A stretch of 5,258 nt of DNA from Phycisphaeraceae bacterium. GTDB lineage: Bacteria > Planctomycetota > Phycisphaerae > Phycisphaerales > Phycisphaeraceae. The translations under genes were made by a program, and so were the position numbers. Positions 1 to 5,039 of this stretch are shown piece after piece. Location of the stretch: contig JADZCW010000115.1 in the NCBI GenBank assembly GCA_020851395.1, positions 1 to 5,258 on the forward strand. Direction: 5' to 3'. Numbering within the stretch: position 1 is the first letter of the stretch; every line of letters starts with the position of its first letter. Below the pieces are notes generated by a model. That model was not told the DNA's origin, searched no databases, and saw only the letters and a list, made by a program, of their open reading frames with translations.

Positions 1-308
1 CCGGCAAGCCCAGCCCGATCATGATGCGGGCCGCCCGCAAGGAGCTCGGGCTGACCGCCGACCAGACCGTCATGATCGGCGACACCATGGAGACCGACAT
101 CCTCGGCGGCGTGCAGATGGGCTACAAGACCATCCTCGTCCTCTCCGGCGGCACCAAGCGCGAGGACCTGGGCCGCTACGCCTACGGCCCGGACAAGATC
201 GTCGGCTCCCTGGCCGACCTCGACCCCGACGTCCTCGAGGCTGAGTTCGCCAAACGCGGTTCTGGCGCGCCGACGCCCGAGGACTCGCTCGTCGGCGCCG
301 CGGCGTGA
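1..308 (+). CDS. NagD-like HAD-superfamily (subfamily IIA) phosphatase, C-terminal part
   Basis: The 5' end lies outside the window; the reading frame begins at base 3 and ends at TGA 306-308, leaving 101 residues. The first visible residues, GKPSPIMMRAA, carry the HAD motif III lysine in the form used by the NagD/IIA branch. GDTMETD, about 25 residues later, is motif IV, whose aspartates hold the catalytic Mg2+. The following ILGGVQMGYKTILVLSGGTKREDL and the YGPDKIVGSLADL tail also match the IIA pattern. The nucleophile-aspartate motif and the cap domain are upstream and unseen. Family members are cytosolic phosphatases of sugar phosphates or nucleotide monophosphates (E. coli NagD acts on UMP). 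The last ~28 residues after the conserved LADL form an alanine/proline-rich tail with no recognisable motif. anmK follows after 30 nt, so co-transcription is likely. Family assignment is firm; substrate is unknown. Confidence 0.9.
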   Translation, partial: GKPSPIMMRAARKELGLTADQTVMIGDTMETDILGGVQMGYKTILVLSGGTKREDLGRYAYGPDKIVGSLADLDPDVLEAEFAKRGSGAPTPEDSLVGAAA

Positions 309-338
309 ATGTATTCGACGGTGGTATCCTGATGGTCG

Positions 339-1484
339 ATGGAATCGGCCCACACCACCGCTGCGCCCGCCAAGCGACAGATTATCGGCGCCATGACCGG
401 CACGAGCCTGGACGGCTTGGACGTGGCGTTGGTTGAGGTCCACGGCCACGGCCTGGACATGGCCGCACGCTGCCTTCACCACGCGCAGTATTCGTTGGGG
501 CCTCTGGCTGGCGAGCTCGCGGAGCTGGCCGGCGGAATGGCAGTCACGCCGCTTGAGTCGGCCCGCGTCGCCCGCAGGCTCGGCGAGCTCCACGCCAACG
601 CCATCGCGGATTTTCTAGGCCATCACCGCCACGCCTCGCCCTGCCTGGTCGCCGCACACGGCCATACGCTCTGGCACGCCCCGACGGAGCACATCAGCGT
701 GCAGTTGCTCGATCCCTGGCCGATCGTCCGCCGACTGAACCTGCCGGTGGTCTACGACCTGCGCCAGGCGGACCTGGCCGCCGGCGGTCAGGGCGCGCCG
801 ATCACACCGTTGGCCGACTGGGTCTTCTTTCGTGATCCAAAGGAACACCGCCTGGTCGTCAACCTCGGCGGGATCTGCAACACGACCTACCTGCCGGCGG
901 ACGGGTCGCCCGAGACGGTACGCGGCGAGGACATCGGCCCCTGCAACCTGCTGATCGACGGCGTGGTGCGGGCGCTCTTCCCCGATCAAACCTTCGACCG
1001 TGACGGCCGGATCGCCAAGATGGGCCAGGCACACCCGATCCTCGGCGAGTGGGTCATGCAGTCGCCCTTCTTCAGCCGGCCTCGGCCGCGCACAACGGGA
1101 CGTGAGGACTATCCCCCGGGCTGGGCGGCGGAGCTGGCGCGCAAGGCGACGCCACTGATGCCGCCGGCCGACGTCGTCGCCTCGGCGGTGGAAGTCGTGG
1201 CCCATCGGATCATCCAATCGTGCCCCGCCGACGCCAAGCCACTGCGGATCATCCTCGCCGGCGGCGGGGCCAAGAATCCCGTCCTCGTGCAGCGCATCGC
1301 CGACCAGGCGGCCGACCTTGGCCTGGTGACCACCAGCCCGGGTATGGGCGTGCCCGTCGACGCTCGCGAGGCGGCCGAGTTCGCCCTGCTCGGGGCCCTG
1401 TCGCAGGACGGCGTGCCGATCACCCTTGCGGGGGTCACCGGGGCGGACCGGCCCGGCAGGGCGGGCGCATGGGCCTACCCATAA
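339..1484 (+). CDS. anmK: Anhydro-N-acetylmuramic acid kinase AnmK
   Basis: AnmK opens the 1,6-anhydro ring of anhydro-MurNAc and phosphorylates it with ATP to give MurNAc-6-phosphate in the cytosol, the entry of murein-derived anhydro sugars into recycling. The 381 residues compare with about 370 in E. coli. Visible family motifs in order: MTGTSLDGLD (19-28, phosphate-binding/N-lobe), HGHT (107-110), DLRQADLAAGGQGAP (140-154), NLGGICN (175-181), EDIGPCN (197-203) whose D198 aligns with the catalytic-base aspartate, GRED (254-257), AGGGAKNP (307-314) and EAAEFALLG (344-352). No key residue looks missing; DIGPCN replaces the commoner DTGPGN. ATG 339 is the only usual start between the in-frame stop at 330-332 and the GTSLDG motif. 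Its Shine-Dalgarno is poor: GGTGG (320-324) lies 14 nt away, so coupling to the upstream gene may help. murQ follows after 22 nt. Identification is secure. Confidence 0.96.
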   Translation: MESAHTTAAPAKRQIIGAMTGTSLDGLDVALVEVHGHGLDMAARCLHHAQYSLGPLAGELAELAGGMAVTPLESARVARRLGELHANAIADFLGHHRHASPCLVAAHGHTLWHAPTEHISVQLLDPWPIVRRLNLPVVYDLRQADLAAGGQGAPITPLADWVFFRDPKEHRLVVNLGGICNTTYLPADGSPETVRGEDIGPCNLLIDGVVRALFPDQTFDRDGRIAKMGQAHPILGEWVMQSPFFSRPRPRTTGREDYPPGWAAELARKATPLMPPADVVASAVEVVAHRIIQSCPADAKPLRIILAGGGAKNPVLVQRIADQAADLGLVTTSPGMGVPVDAREAAEFALLGALSQDGVPITLAGVTGADRPGRAGAWAYP

Positions 1485-1495
1485 GAGATATAGAC

Positions 1496-1500
1496 GGAGA
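1496..1500 (+). promoter_or_regulatory. Shine-Dalgarno that points to a non-standard murQ start
   Basis: GGAGA lies in the anmK-murQ gap, 12 nt after the anmK stop. It sits 6 nt before ATC 1507, ideal spacing for initiation there. No ATG, GTG or TTG in the murQ frame lies in the right position behind it. Confidence 0.6.
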
Positions 1501-1506
1501 CGAACC

Positions 1507-2436
1507 ATCGACACGCCACTCCCCGATCGCGGGCATCTGCTGACCGAGACCCGTCTGGCTGACTCGGCGAACCTCGACGCCCTGAGCACCACCGACGTGC
1601 TAGCGGTGATGAATGAGCAGGACGCGATAATCGCGGCGGTGCTGCGTGCGGCCATCCCGGCGATCGCGGGCCTGGTCGACGCCGTGGCGGCGGGGATGAA
1701 TCGCGGCGGCCGGCTGATCTACGTCGGCGCCGGCACTTCGGGCCGTCTGGGCGTGCTCGACGCCTCGGAGTGCCCGCCGACGTTCTGCACGAGCTCGCGC
1801 CAGGTCGTCGGCATCATCGCCGGCGGCGACCCCGCTCTTCGCCGCAGCAGCGAGGGCAAGGAGGACGACCCACAAGGCGCCGTGCCCGAGCTCGAGACGC
1901 TCGAGATCGACGACCGCGACACCGTGATCGGCATTGCCGCCGGCGGGACCACGCCCTACGTCCACGGCGCGCTACAGCACGCCAAGGCACAGGGAAGCAC
2001 GGTGGGCCTGATCACCTGCGTCCGCGCCGACGCCGTGCAGGGCCTTGTCGCGGAGCTTCCGGGGCTGCACCTGATTGCGTTGCCCGTCGGCCCCGAGGTG
2101 GTCGCGGGCTCGACGCGTCTCAAGGCCGGCACCGCCACCAAGCTCGCCCTGAACATGATCTCGACGGCGACGATGGTCCGGCTCGGAAAGGTCTGGGGCA
2201 ACCTGATGGTGGACCTGCGCGCCACCAACGCCAAGCTGCGCGACCGGGCCGCGCGGATCCTGATGAGCCAGACCTCGCTGTCGCGCGACGCCGCGCTGAG
2301 CCTGCTCAACGAGGCCGGCGGGAGCGTCAAGCTCGCCCTGGTCATGGCCCTGGCCCGCTGCGGGATCGAGGACGCCCGACGTCGGCTTGAGGCCGCGGGG
2401 GGCCAGTTGCGGCTTGTCCTTGGCCCACCGCGGTAA
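1507..2436 (+). CDS. murQ: N-acetylmuramic acid 6-phosphate etherase MurQ (probable ATC start)
   Basis: MurQ cleaves the lactyl ether of MurNAc-6-phosphate, giving GlcNAc-6-phosphate and D-lactate; it is cytosolic and directly follows AnmK in the pathway. From ATC 1507 the product is 309 residues, the normal family length (about 300). The SIS-domain signature VGAGTSGRLGVLDASECPPT spans 73-92. E88 in ASECPPTF and E119 in EGKEDD match the E. coli catalytic pair Glu83/Glu114, with the same 31-residue spacing. AAGGTTPYV, GSTRLKAGTATKLALNM and GNLMVDLRATNAKL follow as in the family. A small helical C-terminal part ends at TAA 2434-2436. The expected N-terminus (DRGHLLTETRL) begins just after ATC 1507, behind GGAGA. 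The in-frame TTG at 1426 would add a 27-residue Arg/Gly-rich extension read out of frame through the anmK end, and the GTG/ATG codons near 1600 would cut off conserved residues. Function is near certain; the start is inferred. Confidence 0.95.
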   Translation: MDTPLPDRGHLLTETRLADSANLDALSTTDVLAVMNEQDAIIAAVLRAAIPAIAGLVDAVAAGMNRGGRLIYVGAGTSGRLGVLDASECPPTFCTSSRQVVGIIAGGDPALRRSSEGKEDDPQGAVPELETLEIDDRDTVIGIAAGGTTPYVHGALQHAKAQGSTVGLITCVRADAVQGLVAELPGLHLIALPVGPEVVAGSTRLKAGTATKLALNMISTATMVRLGKVWGNLMVDLRATNAKLRDRAARILMSQTSLSRDAALSLLNEAGGSVKLALVMALARCGIEDARRRLEAAGGQLRLVLGPPR

Positions 2437-2536
2437 GGCGCCACCCGCGACCTAAGAAAGAATGCCTGTTCTGTGAAGCGGGGTAAGAGGCGCTGCTCGA
2501 TGTCTCTACAAGCGGTTCATTAGCCTGCAATCAATG

Positions 2537-2565
2537 CTAAAATGACCACTAAAACAGATGCAAAA
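2537..2565 (+). promoter_or_regulatory. Phased A-tracts upstream of the PEP-CTERM gene promoter
   Basis: Three AAAA tracts (2539-2542, 2551-2554, 2562-2565) are spaced 12 and 11 bp, close to one helical turn. The first two lie in direct repeats of CTAAAA. They end 3 bp before the -35 box, in an AT-rich island within GC-rich DNA, so they could bend DNA or act as an UP-like element. Activity is inferred from position and phasing only. The stretch 2437-2536 before it shows no gene, and no clear intrinsic terminator for murQ: only a weak TTAGC/GCTAA pair (2520-2524 / 2536-2540). Confidence 0.4.
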
Positions 2566-2568
2566 CTC

Positions 2569-2596
2569 TTGACAGAGGGTTGCCGCTCGGTATAGT
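2569..2596 (+). promoter_or_regulatory. Sigma70-type promoter for the PEP-CTERM protein gene
   Basis: A perfect TTGACA -35 box (2569-2574), a 16-bp spacer and TATAGT (2591-2596, five of six matches to TATAAT) stand upstream of the gene at 2746. Transcription would begin near 2602-2604, giving a leader of about 143 nt. This suggests the gene is transcribed apart from the anmK-murQ run. No sigma54-like GG-N10-GC element was seen, although sigma54 control is known for some PEP-CTERM genes. Confidence 0.65.
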
Positions 2597-2610
2597 CGGC
2601 GACGGAGGGC

Positions 2611-2640
2611 GAGGAAGCGGGTTCTTGACCGCTCTTCCTC
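2611..2640 (+). promoter_or_regulatory. Leader hairpin 1
   Basis: GAGGAAGCGG (2611-2620) pairs with CCGC (2629-2632) and TTCCTC (2635-2640) across a 2-nt bulge. This gives a 10-bp stem with an 8-nt loop about 8 nt after the predicted transcription start. A 5'-end hairpin could stabilise the mRNA or take part in control. There is no T-tract after it, so it is not an intrinsic terminator. Confidence 0.4.
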
Positions 2641-2667
2641 CCATGCGAAGTGATCGCTTGTTCCGCT

Positions 2668-2682
2668 CGGCCGTTGTGGCCG
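2668..2682 (+). promoter_or_regulatory. Leader hairpin 2
   Basis: CGGCC (2668-2672) and GGCCG (2678-2682) form a 5-bp GC stem with loop GTTGT. It precedes a purine-rich GGAGGAGG (2687-2694) that looks like a Shine-Dalgarno but lies 50 nt before the real start at 2746. The stem is short and may be chance in GC-rich DNA. Confidence 0.25.
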
Positions 2683-2745
2683 GGTCGGAGGAGGTGTTCT
2701 GCGGTCTAAGTTTCTCAACCATCCGTTAAGCAAAAGGAGAGGGAG

Positions 2746-3702
2746 ATGAAAGCCGGGTATCTGTTTTTCTGCGCGGTGATGGCATTGGTCGTGGGCCCGA
2801 GTGCCTCGGCCGTGCTGTCAGACAACATCATTCAGGACGGAGATTTCGAGAGCCTGTCGGGCCTGAAGCTGGCGGATTCGCCCAGGACACAGGCGGAGAT
2901 CAATGCCGGGACCAGCCCCGTCCGCGCTTGGCAGTTCCATCCAGGCGGCATCGCGGCGGAGAACACCGGGGGCTACGTGATCGGCCAGCCGTTCACCGAT
3001 CTGGGAAAGTGGATTGCGCCGTGGGGCATCGGCACCGTGGCGGATCCTCGCTCGCCGCAGCAGCAGTATGTCTCGATCAACCGCTCGATCGTACAACGAG
3101 ATGGCCAGCCCACGGGCGTTATGGAGGGCGCAGCGTTCCGTGGCTGGGTCACGCAAGTGGTCACCGCCCCGGTAGGGCACACGGCCGGCCCGGCGGTCAT
3201 TGACTTCGATTACTGGTTTAACCAGTGGGAAGATGTGCCACTCGATGGTGACAGCATCCTTCATGTTTGGGTGGGTGGAACGAATGATCTGCCTACCTGG
3301 GCAGACCGTGCGGGCCCCATCTGGTGCGGTAGTGGATACGACCAGGTATGGAGCCTGAATCCCTATTGGGACAGCCCTGACTGGAGTACCGTGGATGGAG
3401 GCGCCGATTGGCAGAAGCCCGACATTGGGTCACAGGGGATGGCCTGGCACACTCTGTCGACGACCCACCCCGTCGAAACCACCTTCAATATTGATACGCC
3501 CTACGACTACTACTACGTCTCCGCCTGGCTGTGCGTCTACTCGGAACCCCACCCCTACTTCTGGCTCTACGGCGGTATTGCCACCGACCGTATGGCCGTG
3601 GCCATCGACAACGTCTCGCTGCGCGTCTCGGTGGTGCCTGAACCTTCCGCCGCGATCCTGTCGGCTGTCGGGGCATTGGCCATACTGAGGCGTCGGCGAT
3701 AG
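2746..3702 (+). CDS. Secreted, tryptophan-rich PEP-CTERM sorting-domain protein
   Basis: A 318-residue exported protein. Residues 1-22 are a signal peptide: MKAGY, a hydrophobic core, and an A-S-A cleavage site at 20-22. The mature chain opens with NIIQDGDFES (27-36), the usual start of carbohydrate-binding-like beta-sandwich domains in such proteins, and closes with AIDNVSLRVS (286-295). The C-terminus is a complete PEP-CTERM signal: VPEP (297-300), a short hydrophobic segment (301-314) and RRRR (315-318). In this system an exosortase removes the tag, usually in bacteria making exopolysaccharide, so the product should end at the surface or in the matrix. The domain holds 16 tryptophans, Tyr-rich runs such as YDYYY (253-257) and two cysteines (C194, C263) that could form a disulfide. 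AGGAG (2735-2739) sits 6 nt before ATG. The body belongs to no family I recognise; ligand unknown. No exosortase gene is in view. Confidence 0.93.
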   Translation: MKAGYLFFCAVMALVVGPSASAVLSDNIIQDGDFESLSGLKLADSPRTQAEINAGTSPVRAWQFHPGGIAAENTGGYVIGQPFTDLGKWIAPWGIGTVADPRSPQQQYVSINRSIVQRDGQPTGVMEGAAFRGWVTQVVTAPVGHTAGPAVIDFDYWFNQWEDVPLDGDSILHVWVGGTNDLPTWADRAGPIWCGSGYDQVWSLNPYWDSPDWSTVDGGADWQKPDIGSQGMAWHTLSTTHPVETTFNIDTPYDYYYVSAWLCVYSEPHPYFWLYGGIATDRMAVAIDNVSLRVSVVPEPSAAILSAVGALAILRRRR

Positions 3703-3740
3703 CGGATCGGCAGTAATGACAGGCCGCTGAACATCGTGGC

Positions 3741-4838
3741 TTATTCGAGCCTGCCGCCGAAGACCGCGTCGAGCACGGCCTTGGGGTCCTTCCGCATCCA
3801 CCGCTCGATCTCCGTCACCACGCGGTCTGAGGCCTCCTCCACAGCCCGCCAGCTCTCGTCGATCGTCTCGGCGTGGATGCGGATCTTGGCGCGGATGAAT
3901 CGCTGGTGCAGGGGGTTGGCCACCTGCTGACCGAAGAAGGCCACCGCCACCGCCTTGAGGTCGGCGTCAGGTGGAGCGGCTGGATGTTCCTGGCCGCGCC
4001 GCAACGCCAACGACCCGCCGGCCTTGATCTGCGTGTTGGTGGCTGCATCGCCCAGGGAAGTCAGCTCCACCGAGACCAGTTCGTCCGAATCCTCGATCAC
4101 CTCGACTCGCTCGTGGTCCGGACATGCTTGCATGACATAGTCCGTGTCGATCGTCCGGACGAGGTAGACGTCCTTGCGCTGCGGATTGACCATGAACGGA
4201 TGCAGGTAGAAGCAGCGTCCGAGCATGCCGGCCTGACCGACGCGCCAGTAGAGATGAGAGCTCATCCGGTTGTAGTCCGGGCTCTCCCAGAACAGCGAAT
4301 GCGTGAAGGGGTGCGCGTGCTCGAGGATGAGCCTGACTACCCGGCGCGGGGGCAGGTCCAGCGTCAGCCCGTCTGTTCCGACCATGCCGCGCAGCGCCGG
4401 CCAGGCCGTCTCGCGCGTCAGGCGGATGCCCATGACCATCACCGCCTGGGACCCGGCGTCGAGTCGTCGCCGGCCGGCCTGCATCGCCCCGGCGCTCAGC
4501 ACGCTGTCGGGCGAGAGGATGCACAGGGCCCGGCCGCTGTCGTAGGCGGTCTTGATGGCGTGGTTGTGGCAGACGGTCAGGCTGCCGTACCGCCCCTTGC
4601 TCTGCTCGAACTGCTCGTTGACCATCAGCCGGACGGGCATGAGCTTCTGCAACGCCGCGTAGGCCGGGTGGGCCATGATCGTCGGCGCATCGCTCGGCGC
4701 GGTGTAGAGGTGGTAGACCGACCCGCCCCCCGCCAGGGCCGGCAGGTTCCCCGCCGCCAGGCACGACGGCAGGCTCAGTTCGAGCAACTGTCGGACGTAC
4801 TCCGCCCCCCAGGCGACGTTGACGATCACAAAGTCCAT
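3741..4838 (-). CDS. Uncharacterised protein with glycosyltransferase-like features
   Basis: A 365-residue cytosolic-looking protein, with no signal peptide or membrane helix. It begins MDFVIVNVAWGAEYVRQLLE, a beta-strand then helix opening like nucleotide-sugar-binding folds. SVYHLYTAPSDAP follows at 40-52, then CHNHAIKTAYDSG (90-102). CILSPDSVLSAGAM (106-119) has a strand-acidic-turn pattern that could stand in for the metal-binding DXD region of a GT-A fold. HPFMVNPQ (213-220) and RTIDTDYV (228-235) also look conserved, before EDSDELVSVELT (249-260). I infer a sugar-transfer role, but no motif is diagnostic, and it may be a plain conserved hypothetical. The chosen start, ATG 4838, has AGGAGG 11 nt upstream; an in-frame TTG at 4898 would add 20 residues without a good ribosome site. 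It converges on the PEP-CTERM gene with a 37-nt gap, and stops at 3741. A coding gene is near certain; function is weak. Confidence 0.85.
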   Translation of the reverse strand: MDFVIVNVAWGAEYVRQLLELSLPSCLAAGNLPALAGGGSVYHLYTAPSDAPTIMAHPAYAALQKLMPVRLMVNEQFEQSKGRYGSLTVCHNHAIKTAYDSGRALCILSPDSVLSAGAMQAGRRRLDAGSQAVMVMGIRLTRETAWPALRGMVGTDGLTLDLPPRRVVRLILEHAHPFTHSLFWESPDYNRMSSHLYWRVGQAGMLGRCFYLHPFMVNPQRKDVYLVRTIDTDYVMQACPDHERVEVIEDSDELVSVELTSLGDAATNTQIKAGGSLALRRGQEHPAAPPDADLKAVAVAFFGQQVANPLHQRFIRAKIRIHAETIDESWRAVEEASDRVVTEIERWMRKDPKAVLDAVFGGRLE

Positions 4839-4849
4839 GCCGACGGCGT

Positions 4850-4855
4850 CCTCCT
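4850..4855 (-). promoter_or_regulatory. Shine-Dalgarno supporting the ATG at 4838
   Basis: Read on the minus strand this is AGGAGG, a full match to the anti-Shine-Dalgarno core. It lies 11 nt before ATG 4838, a little long but workable. It lies inside the extension that the alternative TTG start at 4898 would give, so it favours the shorter protein. No convincing minus-strand promoter was seen between here and 5040. Confidence 0.55.
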
Positions 4856-4974
4856 GCTTGTTCAGAGCACGTCGGAAGATCGTCGCGGGCAGGTCCAAAA
4901 AACACCATTCCTACCCGGGCGGGCGTGACCGGTTTGCCCAATTTCCCCGCGCCACAAAGGATTCATGTCGCCGC

Positions 4975-5005
4975 GATTTTTTCGGTCGCTCCACCGCAAA
5001 AAATC
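4975..5005. repeat. 31-bp inverted repeat with T6/A6 arms upstream of a promoter
   Basis: GATTTTTTCGGT (4975-4986) pairs with ACCG (4993-4996) and AAAAAATC (4998-5005), with one unpaired C at 4997 and a 6-nt loop. T-tract first and A-tract last is the reverse of an intrinsic terminator on either strand. The T6 and A6 tracts are centred 21 bp apart, two helical turns, and A6 ends 3 bp before a -35 box. An operator or UP-like element is therefore the likelier reading. TTCGGTC (4981-4987) is also inverted as GACCGAA at 5016-5022, inside the promoter spacer. Confidence 0.5.
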
Positions 5006-5006
5006 A

Positions 5007-5034
5007 TTGACCTCAGACCGAACCGGACGATAAT
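5007..5034 (+). promoter_or_regulatory. Sigma70-type promoter reading to the right edge
   Basis: TTGACC (5007-5012, five of six matches) and GATAAT (5029-5034, five of six) are separated by 16 bp. The start would be near 5040-5042. An A6 tract lies directly upstream. It points away from the minus-strand gene at 3741-4838, so the two units are divergent and could share the dyad at 4975-5005. Confidence 0.5.
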
Positions 5035-5039
5035 CAGAA

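Noticed and set aside
615..1655. Long minus-strand open frame (346 codons) opposite anmK and the murQ start
   Set aside because: It is antisense to the clear AnmK motifs, rich in Arg/Gly/Ala as expected of a GC-rich shadow frame, and resembles no family.
2506..2733. Minus-strand ORF of 75 codons across the PEP-CTERM leader
   Set aside because: It has no Shine-Dalgarno that I can see, overlaps a strong opposite-strand promoter, and has Arg/Pro-rich low-information sequence.
2437..2745. Sigma54 promoter for the PEP-CTERM gene
   Set aside because: The nearest GG...GC pair, in CGGTTCATTAGCCTGCA, has 11 nt instead of 10 between them and lacks the TGGCAC context.
3701..3728. Bidirectional terminator between the convergent genes
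   Set aside because: Only AGCGG/CCGCT (3701-3705 / 3724-3728) pairs, with an 18-nt loop and no T-tract on either side.
3873..4928. Long plus-strand open frame (351 codons) opposite the glycosyltransferase-like gene
   Set aside because: Its composition (Arg, His, Asp, Gln, Val) is that of a mirror frame; the minus-strand frame has normal protein texture and a Shine-Dalgarno.
4975..5005. Intrinsic terminator
   Set aside because: The tracts are T before and A after the stem on both strands, the opposite of a terminator.
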